DNA of 13,298 nt from Atopobium sp. (GTDB taxonomy: Bacteria > Actinomycetota > Coriobacteriia > Coriobacteriales > Atopobiaceae), in the NCBI GenBank assembly GCA_015259035.1, contig JABZHC010000026.1, positions 1 through 13,298 of the forward strand, in the 5' to 3' direction. A program made the position numbers and the translations under genes. The notes beneath the pieces were generated by a model. The model made no database searches. It was not told where the DNA came from and saw only the letters and a program-made list of their open reading frames with translations. Positions 1 to 6,815 of the stretch are shown one piece after another. The number at the start of each line of letters is the position of its first letter. Positions within the stretch are counted from its first letter, which is position 1.

Positions 1-33
1 CTTGAGAATTATGTGAAAGGAGTTGAGGCGTAA
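1..33 (+). CDS. 3' end of an upstream gene (last 10 codons)
   Basis: Frame 1 is open from the window edge and reads LENYVKGVEA before a TAA at 31-33. That TAA shares its last base with the ATG of the next gene (TAATG), and the AAGGAG ribosome site of the next gene (16-21) lies inside this frame. Such overlap is typical of an operon. As the following gene is one half of a heterodimer-type ABC exporter, the partner half is the natural expectation here, but ten residues cannot show it. Confidence 0.4.
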   Translation, partial: LENYVKGVEA

Positions 34-1733
34 TGAAGCCAGAAGTTAAGAACAGCGCCACAACTGCACGTACTTCTCGCCGTAGTGCGCTCACCATTAT
101 GTTGAGGCTGGTGGGGCTGGTTCGTCCGCTGGCTGGCGTTATGATACTTGCAATTTTGATGGGAGTCTTGGGTAACCTTGCCGCCACGTTCATCAGCATT
201 TTTGGAGCATATGCGCTGCTCAGTGCTATGGGCTTTGCTTCATCTTCTCCTATGGCGCTGCTTTTTGGTGGCATGCTTTTGTTTGCTCTGGTCCGCGGTC
301 TGCTGCGTTATGCCGAGCAGGAATGCAACCACTTTATTGCGTTTAAACTGCTTGCGCTTATTAGAGACCGTGTGTTCACGGCGCTCAGAAAGCTTGCCCC
401 TGCAAAGCTTGAGGTCAAAAATAAGGGCAACCTGATGAGTGTTATCACCTCAGACATTGAACTGCTTGAGGTGTTCTACGCACACACTATCTCGCCTATC
501 TGCATTGCGGTTGTGTTCTGCATTGTAATGGTGTGGTTTATTGCAGGTACTACCAACTGGATTTTGGGTGTTATTGCACTTGTTTCTTACCTGGTAGTTG
601 GCGTGGCAATTCCGCTTGCTATGTCTAAGCGCTCCGAGCAAGACTCTGCTGAGGCAAGAGATCTTGCTGGTAAACTCTCGACGGTTACCCTTGATAACCT
701 GCGTGGTCTTGACGAGATTCTGCAATATAACACTGGTAAGCAGATGATTAAGGAAACAAGTCAACTTGCTGATCAGTTAAGCGACAGGCAGCAGGCAGTT
801 AAGAAGGCATTTGGTGTCAACGATGCTGTTACGTCAACGGTTATTTTGCTCTCCGGTCTTGTCATGTTCTTTAGTTCGTTCTACATGGCCTATCACCAGC
901 AGATTTTTATGAATGAAGCTTTCATTGTCACCATTACATTGATGAGTTCGTTTGGGCCTGTTGTTGCTTTGGCAGCTCTGGGCACAACGCTTACCAGCAC
1001 TTTTGCTGCAGGCAACCGTGTTTTGGATATTCTGGACGAGAAACCCCTAGTTGAAGACGTAGTGGACCAAAAAGACATCTCCTATGAGGGCGTGCATGTC
1101 TCTGAGCTCTCATTTGCGTACGATAACGAGCAGATTCTGGACAACATTTCCGTGGATATTCCTACCGATAAGATCGTGGGAATTGTGGGAAAGAGCGGCT
1201 CAGGCAAGTCTACGCTGCTAAAACTTTTGATGCGTTTTTGGCCAGCAACACCTGGTGCCATTGAGATTTCTGGAACCCATTTGGAGCAGATTAATACCTC
1301 TAACCTGCGTGATCTTGAGAGTTACATGACGCAGGATACGCATCTGTATCACGATTCCATTAAGAACAATCTCCGCATTGCAAAGCTTGACGCAACGGAT
1401 GAAGAGATTGTTGAGGCGTGTAAGAAGGCTTCAATTCACGAGTACATTTCCACGCTGCCCCAGGGGTACGATACGCCTGTTGCAGAGCTTGGCGACTCAC
1501 TTTCTGGCGGAGAGCGCCAGCGCATTGGCCTTGCTCGCGCATTCTTGCATGACGCGCCACTCATGTTGCTTGACGAGCCAACCAGTAACCTAGACAGCCT
1601 AAACGAGGCTATTATCTTGCGCTCGCTTGATAAAGAAACTGAGCGCAAATCCGTGGTTCTTGTCTCTCATAGGGCTTCTACCATGGGAATTGCAGATGTT
1701 GTTTACACCGTTGATGGGGGACGAGTGAGCTGA
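33..1733 (+). CDS. ABC exporter half-transporter, CydC/CydD-like (fused permease and ATPase)
   Basis: A 566-residue fused ABC protein. Residues about 20-310 form the membrane domain (type 1 exporter fold, several hydrophobic helices). It includes a stretch near 128-150 (NLMSVITSDIELLEVFY) that resembles the corresponding CydC segment. The C-terminal ATPase is complete: Walker A GKSGSGKST at 386-394 (K392), Q-loop YMTQD, signature LSGGE at 490-494, Walker B LLLDEP-type with D514 and E515, and the switch His at 546. All catalytic residues are present, so this half should hydrolyse ATP. The ATG is preceded by AAGGAG and overlaps the stop of the upstream gene, so it probably pairs with a product encoded there. 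CydCD exports cysteine/glutathione for cytochrome bd assembly. The substrate here is not readable from sequence, and a general multidrug or amino-acid-type exporter is also possible. Confidence 0.85.
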   Translation: MKPEVKNSATTARTSRRSALTIMLRLVGLVRPLAGVMILAILMGVLGNLAATFISIFGAYALLSAMGFASSSPMALLFGGMLLFALVRGLLRYAEQECNHFIAFKLLALIRDRVFTALRKLAPAKLEVKNKGNLMSVITSDIELLEVFYAHTISPICIAVVFCIVMVWFIAGTTNWILGVIALVSYLVVGVAIPLAMSKRSEQDSAEARDLAGKLSTVTLDNLRGLDEILQYNTGKQMIKETSQLADQLSDRQQAVKKAFGVNDAVTSTVILLSGLVMFFSSFYMAYHQQIFMNEAFIVTITLMSSFGPVVALAALGTTLTSTFAAGNRVLDILDEKPLVEDVVDQKDISYEGVHVSELSFAYDNEQILDNISVDIPTDKIVGIVGKSGSGKSTLLKLLMRFWPATPGAIEISGTHLEQINTSNLRDLESYMTQDTHLYHDSIKNNLRIAKLDATDEEIVEACKKASIHEYISTLPQGYDTPVAELGDSLSGGERQRIGLARAFLHDAPLMLLDEPTSNLDSLNEAIILRSLDKETERKSVVLVSHRASTMGIADVVYTVDGGRVS

Positions 1734-2050
1734 TGACACCTGAAGAAATTGCGCAAAAACGTCAAAAAGAAAAAGATCTTATTTCGTTCATGATTCGTTT
1801 TTATTGCGAGAAGCACCACCATACCAAAGCCCACGAACCTCTGTGCGACGAGTGCGCTGAGCTTGAGAAGTATGCGCATACGCGTGTGGACCGCTGTCCT
1901 CACATTGAGACAAAGACGTTTTGCTCAAAATGCAAATCGCATTGCTATAGCAAAGAGATGCGCGCTCGCGTCAAAGAGGTCATGAAATCCACAGGTCCTC
2001 GACTTTTGTTGCACCATCCAATTCTTGTGATTAAGCACGCGCTTCAGTAA
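1733..2050 (+). CDS. ygbA: YgbA-type small Cys-rich protein (nitrous oxide-stimulated promoter family)
   Basis: A 105-residue soluble protein that I recognise as the YgbA_NO (nitrous oxide-stimulated promoter) family. It has seven cysteines at 25, 38, 41, 55, 64, 67 and 71, in a CxxC...CxxCxxxC arrangement, plus a HHH cluster at 28-30, a likely metal or Fe-S/nitrosyl-sensitive site. The N-terminus is strongly basic and charged (KRQKEK) and the C-terminus is short and hydrophobic (LLLHHPILVIKHAL). In E. coli, ygbA belongs to the NsrR-controlled nitrosative-stress response; the biochemical role is not settled. The ATG overlaps the stop of the ABC gene by one base (TGATG) with only a weak GGGGGA ribosome site, so it is probably translationally coupled. 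If the ABC partner is CydCD-like, the pairing would make sense for NO stress and bd oxidase assembly, but that is inference. Confidence 0.8.
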   Translation: MTPEEIAQKRQKEKDLISFMIRFYCEKHHHTKAHEPLCDECAELEKYAHTRVDRCPHIETKTFCSKCKSHCYSKEMRARVKEVMKSTGPRLLLHHPILVIKHALQ

Positions 2051-2106
2051 CGCAGTCCTGGTTGATCTGGTACACCTTTGACATCTGCGATTTTCTTGCC
2101 ATTTCA

Positions 2107-2144
2107 CGGTCTTCTCGCCAAAAGTGAGAAGACCGCATTTTTTT
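2107..2144 (+). terminator. Intrinsic terminator after the ABC/YgbA operon
   Basis: A perfect 10-bp stem, CGGTCTTCTC (2107-2116) with GAGAAGACCG (2126-2135), closes a 9-base loop and is followed by CA and seven T residues (2138-2144). It lies 57 bases after the stop of the YgbA-type gene. The left arm and loop contain TTCTCGCCA, the core of the word repeated elsewhere in the window. Confidence 0.88.
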
Positions 2145-2162
2145 GAATCTTTTTCATTTGAA

Positions 2163-2198
2163 ACATAACTGTTAACTCTGAGAATTACGTATTTTTGA
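2163..2198 (+). repeat. Copy 1 of a diverged repeat (ACATAACT ... AATTACGTATT)
   Basis: The segment carries ACATAACT, 12 bases, then AATTACGTATT. The same two blocks recur at 10309-10338 with an 11-base gap that is different in sequence and contains a perfect GAGCTC-centred palindrome. It lies in the leader region of the Pr6Pr-like gene and may contribute to its promoter or be a small dispersed element. Confidence 0.4.
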
Positions 2199-2251
2199 CG
2201 CGGCGCGGTAGGTTTACAGTGACCTCTCGCTTTACAGAAGGAGGTACTGCG

Positions 2252-2911
2252 TTGATTAAATCAAAGAAAGCGTCATTTATTTTTAAGCTGTTTATTGCTG
2301 TGATTGGCACCTTTGTGCTGTGTGATTCGGCAGGCGTCTTCCGAATGAACTTCCGCGTTTCTTTCTTGTACTACTTCACTAACATTTCTAACGTGCTGCT
2401 TGTTGCCTATTTCTGGAGCGCGCTGTTTCAAGCTTACAAGCATCCCGAGACCGCTCAGAAACCATGGATGCCAACGGTTAAGCACACACTTATGCTGGGT
2501 ATTACGGTAACCGGCCTGGTAGCTTACTTCCTGCTTGACCACGGCGAGGTCTTTGTAAATGGCGTCTTTAAGTTCAATAATTTTATCCTGCACGATGTGA
2601 CTCCAATTTGCGCCGTTTTGGACTGGCTGCTCTTTGACGAGAAGCCAACTATGAGCTTTAAAGAGCCTCTGATCTGGCCTTTATATCCGCTCACGTATTT
2701 TGCGTACATCATTGTCTTGGTCCTGGGCTTTGGCGTGCAGATTAAAGAGAAGTCTCGCTGGCCTTATGGATTTATGGACTTTGACAAGCTGGGAGTCCCA
2801 ACGGTTGCTCTGACCATTGTGATTTTGATTGTTATCTTTGTTGCCCTGGGTTACCTCTACGTCGTCATTGACAAAAAACTTGGCGAGAAGATCAAGAAGG
2901 CTGAAAACTAA
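2252..2911 (+). CDS. Pr6Pr/AIG1-like integral membrane protein
   Basis: A membrane protein of 219 residues with about six hydrophobic helices. TTG at 2252 is chosen as the start because a strong AAGGAGG (2238-2244) sits 7 bases before it; a longer in-frame reading from 2195 would put this ribosome site inside the coding region. The family marks seen are YYFTNISN (T43), LHDVTP followed by DWLLF (H114), the PLYPLTYFAYI segment and YGFMDF. They match the bacterial Pr6Pr family, distantly related to eukaryotic FAR-17a/AIG1 proteins. In human AIG1 a membrane-embedded Thr and His hydrolyse fatty-acid esters of hydroxy fatty acids. T43 and H114 are the plausible counterparts, so lipid hydrolase activity is an inference, not shown. 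It stands alone between two terminators, and the Lys/Glu-rich tail is probably cytoplasmic. Confidence 0.75.
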   Translation: MIKSKKASFIFKLFIAVIGTFVLCDSAGVFRMNFRVSFLYYFTNISNVLLVAYFWSALFQAYKHPETAQKPWMPTVKHTLMLGITVTGLVAYFLLDHGEVFVNGVFKFNNFILHDVTPICAVLDWLLFDEKPTMSFKEPLIWPLYPLTYFAYIIVLVLGFGVQIKEKSRWPYGFMDFDKLGVPTVALTIVILIVIFVALGYLYVVIDKKLGEKIKKAEN

Positions 2912-2916
2912 TTCGA

Positions 2917-2957
2917 GCTAGGTTAAAAGCCGGGATAACTGCAACGTTAAACCTAGC
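2917..2957. repeat. Long-loop inverted repeat after the Pr6Pr-like gene
   Basis: GCTAGGTT (2917-2924) is repeated inverted as AACCTAGC (2950-2957) around a 25-base loop. No T-run follows, so it is not itself a terminator. It precedes the clear terminator at 2987 and may be an mRNA 3' stabilising structure or an operator. Confidence 0.4.
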
Positions 2958-2986
2958 GTGTTGCGAAAAACCTCAATTAACTGCAC

Positions 2987-3015
2987 AGCGCCTGACGTAT
3001 GTCGGGCGCTTTTTT
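2987..3015 (+). terminator. Intrinsic terminator
   Basis: A 10-bp stem AGCGCCTGAC (2987-2996) with GTCGGGCGCT (3001-3010), one G-T wobble, a GTAT loop and a run of T residues through 3015. It ends transcription from the Pr6Pr-like gene. Confidence 0.88.
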
Positions 3016-3036
3016 CTGCCGTTTACGGGAGTGTAT

Positions 3037-3065
3037 TTGGAGCATGGCGTGCATGCTGGTAAAAT
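3037..3065 (+). promoter_or_regulatory. Predicted sigma-70-type promoter of the three-gene membrane cluster
   Basis: TTGGAG (3037-3042), a 17-base spacer, then TAAAAT (3060-3065), with TGG directly before the -10 as an extended -10 element. It lies 26 bases before the start of the 73-residue gene and just after a terminator, as expected for a new transcription unit. Confidence 0.6.
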
Positions 3066-3091
3066 ATTAAAAAGTTGATGAAGGAGGTACT

Positions 3092-3313
3092 ATGTCACTG
3101 TATCGTCATCTACGTTCTGGTTTGGAATCAGCCCACAAAATTATGCTTGCTGCCTGCGCATTTGTAATGGCATTTGCACTTCCAGTCATTGCATTAGCTG
3201 ATGTTATTTCTACGCCAAACATTGAGAGGGATTCTAGTTTCCTGGTCGTGGCTGCAATTTCTATTCTTGCAGTAGTAATTGGCGTCATCATGATCATAAG
3301 GCGACCCAGGTAA
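3092..3313 (+). CDS. Small membrane/secreted protein with N-terminal signal and C-terminal anchor
   Basis: A 73-residue protein that I do not recognise. A basic N-terminus (YRHLRSGLESAHK) is followed by a hydrophobic core at 17-35 and a plausible signal-peptidase site after ALA at 34-36. A short polar stretch (DVISTPNIERDSS) leads to a second hydrophobic helix at about 50-69 that ends in RRPR, a stop-transfer pattern. If cleaved, the mature product would be a mini-protein of about 37 residues with one helix; if not, a two-helix hairpin. The AAGGAGGT ribosome site 4 bases before the ATG is near-perfect, so strong translation is likely. It is the first gene of a tight cluster with an MFS-like carrier and another small membrane protein, which suggests it is an accessory subunit or regulator of that transporter (inference). 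Confidence 0.7.
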   Translation: MSLYRHLRSGLESAHKIMLAACAFVMAFALPVIALADVISTPNIERDSSFLVVAAISILAVVIGVIMIIRRPR

Positions 3314-3317
3314 AACC

Positions 3318-4619
3318 TTGTCTACAACACAGGAACTTCTCCCCAAAAAAGAAGTCACTACTTTTGCATTTGCGTTGTGTCATTTTGTAGTTGACTTTGC
3401 ATGCGTGTCTACCATGCTCTGTGCGGTAAGCCGAGTGTTGGGAGTGTCTGGCCAAGGCTCGCTTGAATTGGTTGCACTGAGCATTCTGCTCTATGACGTT
3501 GTTGCTTTTGCGTTCCAGCTACCAGTTGGTATTGCCCTGGATAAATTAGATAAAAACTCACTCGCTGCGATGCTCTCATATGCACTGGTAGGCGGTGGAG
3601 TTTTGTTTTCACTTGTTCCTTTTGCGTTAATTGAGTGGTTTGCCGTTTTGTTGCTTGCTGCTGGAAATGCGCTTTTCCACTGCGCAGGAGGCCTTTGCGT
3701 ACTTAATATCTCGCAAAAACATGCGGGGCCATCAGGAATCTTTATTGCAACAGGTGCCGTAGGAGTGTTTTTAGGCACGTTTAGCGCACAGTACGGAAGA
3801 CTTCAAGTTGCGTTTTCGCTGCTTGTTTTGCTGTTCTTATGCGCAAGCATTACCCGAGTGGTGCAAAAGGTTAATAAAAAGTATTGGAATATACATAACG
3901 CTCCGTTTGCCATTCCTGAGTTTTCTTCTCGCACTTTGCTTGCAATTGCCCTGCTCTGCTTTGTGGTTGCGCTCAGAAGCTACACCGGCATGGTCATGGC
4001 GTTTCCTTGGAAGAGCGAAATGCTCCTGCTAGGCCTCAGCATTCTTGGTGTATTTGCAGGTAAAGCTCTTGGCGGAATGGTTGCCGACCGTATTGGTTTT
4101 AGAACTACAGCTATTTTCTCGCTCATTGCCGCCGCTACTTTATTTGTACCTTCATGGGAGATGCCTCTTATGGGCCTCCTAGCTGTGTTTTTCTTTAATT
4201 TTACAATGGCGATCACGCTGGCTTCTTTGTCCAATATTTTGCATGAGGCAAAGGGAACCGCATTTGGCTTGGCCAGTTTCTCTTTGGCAATAGGTGCTTT
4301 ACCTGCGCTTTTGGGACTTCGCTTGGAGCATCCTTTGGTGCTTACTGTCATGAGTCTGATTTCGGCGCTTGCTTTGGGTGTAAGTCTGACTTTGGTCAAA
4401 GACACTGTGGCTACGGGACCATTTGGTCACGAGCGCATGCTCCAAGCAGCACAGGTTGCTGAGACTGCAGGGGAAGATGCTCTAACGGTAGGGCTATCCG
4501 AACCGGCCGAAGAACTCGCAACTGAAGATGGGCTTACAGGTGAAGTTAAACTCTCAGTTGAAGACTATCCTGCGGCTAAAGACAAACTTGACGCTGAAGA
4601 CAAACAAGTAGAAGACTAA
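3318..4619 (+). CDS. MFS-like membrane transporter with acidic C-terminal tail
   Basis: A 433-residue polytopic membrane protein. Two MFS motif-A-like loops are visible: GIALDKLDK with D75 in the N-terminal half, and GGMVADRIGFRTT with D257-R258 in the C-terminal half. GNALFHCAGG resembles the segment seen in fosmidomycin-resistance-like carriers. The membrane part ends near residue 372. The last 60 or so residues are a hydrophilic tail rich in Glu/Asp with loosely repeated blocks (EPAEELATEDG, VEDYPAAKDK, DAEDKQVED), probably cytoplasmic. The start is TTG, four bases after the previous stop and with only a weak AGG ribosome site, which implies coupling to the small upstream gene. The substrate cannot be read, and the neighbours are membrane proteins without enzymatic context. 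Confidence 0.7.
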   Translation: MSTTQELLPKKEVTTFAFALCHFVVDFACVSTMLCAVSRVLGVSGQGSLELVALSILLYDVVAFAFQLPVGIALDKLDKNSLAAMLSYALVGGGVLFSLVPFALIEWFAVLLLAAGNALFHCAGGLCVLNISQKHAGPSGIFIATGAVGVFLGTFSAQYGRLQVAFSLLVLLFLCASITRVVQKVNKKYWNIHNAPFAIPEFSSRTLLAIALLCFVVALRSYTGMVMAFPWKSEMLLLGLSILGVFAGKALGGMVADRIGFRTTAIFSLIAAATLFVPSWEMPLMGLLAVFFFNFTMAITLASLSNILHEAKGTAFGLASFSLAIGALPALLGLRLEHPLVLTVMSLISALALGVSLTLVKDTVATGPFGHERMLQAAQVAETAGEDALTVGLSEPAEELATEDGLTGEVKLSVEDYPAAKDKLDAEDKQVED

Positions 4620-4623
4620 TGAC

Positions 4624-5001
4624 ATGGATGACCAATTATTTTTATTGCCGTATTTGATAACCATTATTCCAATATTTACGTTTTGTCTGATTCTGACTAT
4701 TACTGTTGAGCTTATTGTCGCAAAATCGCTTGGCGTTAAAGACAATCACGCGCTGCTGATTGTTGTGGCTGCACAGGTGCTTACCAATCCGATCGCTGTT
4801 TTTATCACAAGTGCCCTTGTTAATGTGGTTGCTAACGACGCTCAGTATTGGGCGTGCGTCACAGCGGTTGAGCTGGCTGTTATTGCTGTTGAAGGTCTCA
4901 TTTACAAGGTAAAAAGAGTAAGCGACACTCCATGGACACTTTCAATCTTGTCTAACCTTGCGTCGGTTTCTGTGGGTATTCTCGTTCAAACACTTATATA
5001 A
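4624..5001 (+). CDS. Small four-helix membrane protein of unknown function
   Basis: A 125-residue hydrophobic protein with about four transmembrane helices. Polar landmarks are VKDNHALL, LTNPIAVFIT, an ELAVIAVEGLIYK stretch with two membrane Glu residues, and a short SDTPW loop. The NP-containing helix and the Glu-rich third helix resemble a family of uncharacterised small membrane proteins of Gram-positive bacteria, recalled from general familiarity rather than a search. It starts 4 bases after the stop of the MFS-like gene with no real ribosome site, so it is probably translated by coupling. Together with the 73-residue protein it makes a transporter flanked by two small membrane proteins, which may form one complex. 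Confidence 0.65.
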   Translation: MDDQLFLLPYLITIIPIFTFCLILTITVELIVAKSLGVKDNHALLIVVAAQVLTNPIAVFITSALVNVVANDAQYWACVTAVELAVIAVEGLIYKVKRVSDTPWTLSILSNLASVSVGILVQTLI

Positions 5002-5008
5002 AAATTTA

Positions 5009-5042
5009 GCGAGAAACCCTGTGAATAGGAGGGGTTTCTCGC
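5009..5042 (-). terminator. Hairpin between convergent operons; terminator mainly for the minus strand
   Basis: A perfect 11-bp stem GCGAGAAACCC (5009-5019) with GGGTTTCTCGC (5032-5042) and a 12-base loop. On the minus strand it is followed by TAAATTTTTATA, a usable U-rich tail. On the plus strand no T-run follows. It sits between two convergent transcription units and can end the metal operon, perhaps both. Both arms are built from the repeated word described at 5031. Confidence 0.7.
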
Positions 5043-5044
5043 CA
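5031..5044 (-). repeat. Copy A of the word TGGCGAGAAACCC(C)
   Basis: On the minus strand this reads TGGCGAGAAACCCC and is identical over 14 bases to 13023-13036 (plus strand). It matches over 13 bases the minus-strand reading of 7942-7954. Here it forms the 5' arm of the operon-end hairpin when read on the minus strand. Confidence 0.75.
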
Positions 5045-5071
5045 AATCTGGGTGATTTATGAGATAAAGCC

Positions 5072-5212
5072 TTAATGGACAATTGCAATAAGAAGAGCTC
5101 CGACCATAAGACCAATGGATGTTCTTAATGCCGCTGATGCTTGCCTGTGCAAGAGCTTTTGCGCACGAGTCGCGTGAGTAAGCTGGGCTTTTGAGGTGTT
5201 AAGTGTGTGCAT
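5072..5212 (-). CDS. 46-residue single-helix small protein at the end of the metal ABC operon
   Basis: A short open frame, 46 codons plus TAA, begins with ATG at 5212. Its ribosome site GAAAGGAGG lies at once after the stop of the permease gene, four bases before the ATG. This is among the strongest ribosome sites in the window and is hard to explain without a gene. The product starts MHTLNTSKAQLTHATRAQK and is basic (Arg, Lys, His) in its first 30 residues. It ends in one hydrophobic helix at about 33-45 (IGLMVGALLIAIV) with a terminal His, so it looks like a tail-anchored membrane peptide. I know no family for it. Its place suggests a small partner or regulator of the metal transporter (inference). 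Confidence 0.62.
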   Translation of the reverse strand: MHTLNTSKAQLTHATRAQKLLHRQASAALRTSIGLMVGALLIAIVH

Positions 5213-5225
5213 TGGTCCTCCTTTC

Positions 5226-6062
5226 TTAGTTCTTGTCTAGTATATGCCCAAAAGTAAACCTTGGTAAACTCTTTAGTATAAAAATGATGCAAAAAACCAC
5301 GCCGAGGGTAAGGCCAATCATGCCTCCAGAAGAGGCATCTAGGTAATAACTGCCTGTTATTCCAATTAAAACGCTGACCGTAGCAATGAGTGGAGAAATC
5401 CAGAGCATATGGCGCATCTGATTAGTAAGAAGTCTTGCGCAAGCGCCTGGAACAATAAGGAGCGAAACGGACAGAATTACGCCAACTGCCTGGAGCGATA
5501 TGACAATTGCGAGGGCTAGGGCAACAAGTAAGAATGAAGTGAGCGTTTTAGTGGAAAGGCCGATTGCCTGGACCTGTGTTGGATCAAATGAAAGCAAGGT
5601 CAGGTCCTTATTTTTAAGGATAAGCAGAATTGCAATTGGCAGACCGATGCAAATAACTTGCAGCATATCGGGAGTGGTTACTCCTAAAAGATTGCCAAAG
5701 AGTATGTGCGATAAGTTGATTTGGCTTGGAACCTTTGATATGAGAACAGTTCCTAGCGCAAAAAACGTTGTAAATACGATACCGATAGCAGTATCAGGTC
5801 GCACAATTTGGCTCTTTTTGACTTGTCCGACCAACACTACGGTAATGAGAGCAAATACCAGCGCTCCCACCAGATAGGGAAGTCCCAGCAGGTGAGCGAT
5901 AACTACGCCCGGAAGAATAGAGTGGGAGATGGCGTCGCCCATGAGCGACCATCCCATATGTGTGATCCAGCAGCTCAAAAGCCCGCAGACTATGGCGGTT
6001 GCAATTCCGGTAATAAGGGCTCGCTGCATGAATGCGTATTGGAGAATATCTACCTCAGGCAT
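5226..6062 (-). CDS. Metal ABC transporter permease, ABC-3 family (ZnuB/MntB/PsaC type)
   Basis: A 278-residue permease of the ABC-3 family that imports Mn, Zn or Fe. ATG at 6062 is chosen because AGGAGG stands about 7 bases before it and the start overlaps the end of the ATPase gene (ATGCCTGA). A longer reading from 6101 would overlap the ATPase by 47 bases and lacks that support. Family marks are MGWSLMGDAISHSILPGVVIAHLLG near the second helix, the conserved AVGVILSVSLLIVPGACARLLT segment and SYYLDASSGGMIGLT near the C-terminus. There are about 8-9 hydrophobic helices. It forms the membrane channel with the ATPase and binding lipoprotein encoded just upstream. The stop is followed 13 bases later by a 46-residue small gene. 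Confidence 0.92.
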   Translation of the reverse strand: MPEVDILQYAFMQRALITGIATAIVCGLLSCWITHMGWSLMGDAISHSILPGVVIAHLLGLPYLVGALVFALITVVLVGQVKKSQIVRPDTAIGIVFTTFFALGTVLISKVPSQINLSHILFGNLLGVTTPDMLQVICIGLPIAILLILKNKDLTLLSFDPTQVQAIGLSTKTLTSFLLVALALAIVISLQAVGVILSVSLLIVPGACARLLTNQMRHMLWISPLIATVSVLIGITGSYYLDASSGGMIGLTLGVVFCIIFILKSLPRFTFGHILDKN

Positions 6063-6807
6063 GGAGCACCTCCTCAATGTGGGTATCTTCAGAAATTCCA
6101 AGATTCTGCAAGAGGGCGTCTCCAGAAAGAATTTCTTTTGAGGGACCCTGCGCGGTGATGGTTTTATTGATGACCAGGCACAGCGGGAATTTTTGCTGAG
6201 CTAGGTTGATGTCGTGAATTGAAACAAGCAATGTCTTGCCTTCTTTACTGAGGTTATTGAGCTGTTCGGTAATAATGGCCTCAGAGCGAGCGTCTACTCC
6301 CGCAAATGGTTCGTCAAGAAACATCAGTTCAGCGGCTTGTGCAATTCCGCGTGCCACAAAAACACGCTTTCTTTGTCCGCCCGAGAGTTGGGCAAGTGGA
6401 CGATCTGCAAGGTCGGCCAGGTTGACGCGTTCAAGCGCTTGAGCAACCAGCTCTTTGTCCTGAGCGGAAGGTATGCGCATCCAACCCTGATGAACGTATC
6501 TACCCTGCATTACAACGTCTTTTACAAGCAGCGGAAACGTTGCGTCAATTGCCTCAGTTTGAGGGACGTAAGCGATTTTGCCCTGCTTACGTGCTTGTGA
6601 AAGAGGTTGCTGACCCCAAGTAAGTGACCCCTCCCATGCGATGGTGTCCATCAGTGCTTTGAAGAGTGTAGACTTGCCGGCACCATTAACGCCTACAAGT
6701 GCGCAAAGGTCTCCTGTTGAGAGCGAGAAATTCACGTCGTGAATGATGGGCTTCTCGCGGTCTTTTTTCTCGTACCAGGCACAAAGTTGTGAAACGCAAA
6801 GATTCAT
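6055..6807 (-). CDS. Metal ABC transporter ATP-binding protein (ZnuC/MntA/PsaB type)
   Basis: A 250-residue cytoplasmic ATPase. The motifs are complete: Walker A GVNGAGKST at 39-47 (K45), Q-loop Q83 in YVPQTE, signature LSGGQ at 141-145 followed by RKRVFVARGIAQ (characteristic of Mn/Zn/Fe uptake ATPases), Walker B with D165 and E166 in FLDEPFAGVD, and switch H198 in SIHD. A GGAAGG ribosome site lies about 11 bases before the ATG, which is 8 bases after the stop of the binding-protein gene. The gene overlaps the permease start by 8 bases. It powers import of the cation delivered by the lipoprotein. Confidence 0.93.
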   Translation of the reverse strand: MNLCVSQLCAWYEKKDREKPIIHDVNFSLSTGDLCALVGVNGAGKSTLFKALMDTIAWEGSLTWGQQPLSQARKQGKIAYVPQTEAIDATFPLLVKDVVMQGRYVHQGWMRIPSAQDKELVAQALERVNLADLADRPLAQLSGGQRKRVFVARGIAQAAELMFLDEPFAGVDARSEAIITEQLNNLSKEGKTLLVSIHDINLAQQKFPLCLVINKTITAQGPSKEILSGDALLQNLGISEDTHIEEVLHA

Positions 6808-6815
6808 TGAGAACG

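Noticed and set aside
2195..2251. A 19-residue N-terminal extension of the Pr6Pr-like protein
   Set aside because: The extension would contain the strong AAGGAGG site that serves the TTG at 2252, and it is basic and polar without family resemblance.
6062..6101. Longer permease start within the ATPase gene
   Set aside because: The longer start lacks a ribosome site and would overlap the ATPase by 47 bases, whereas ATG at 6062 has AGGAGG and matches the family's usual start.
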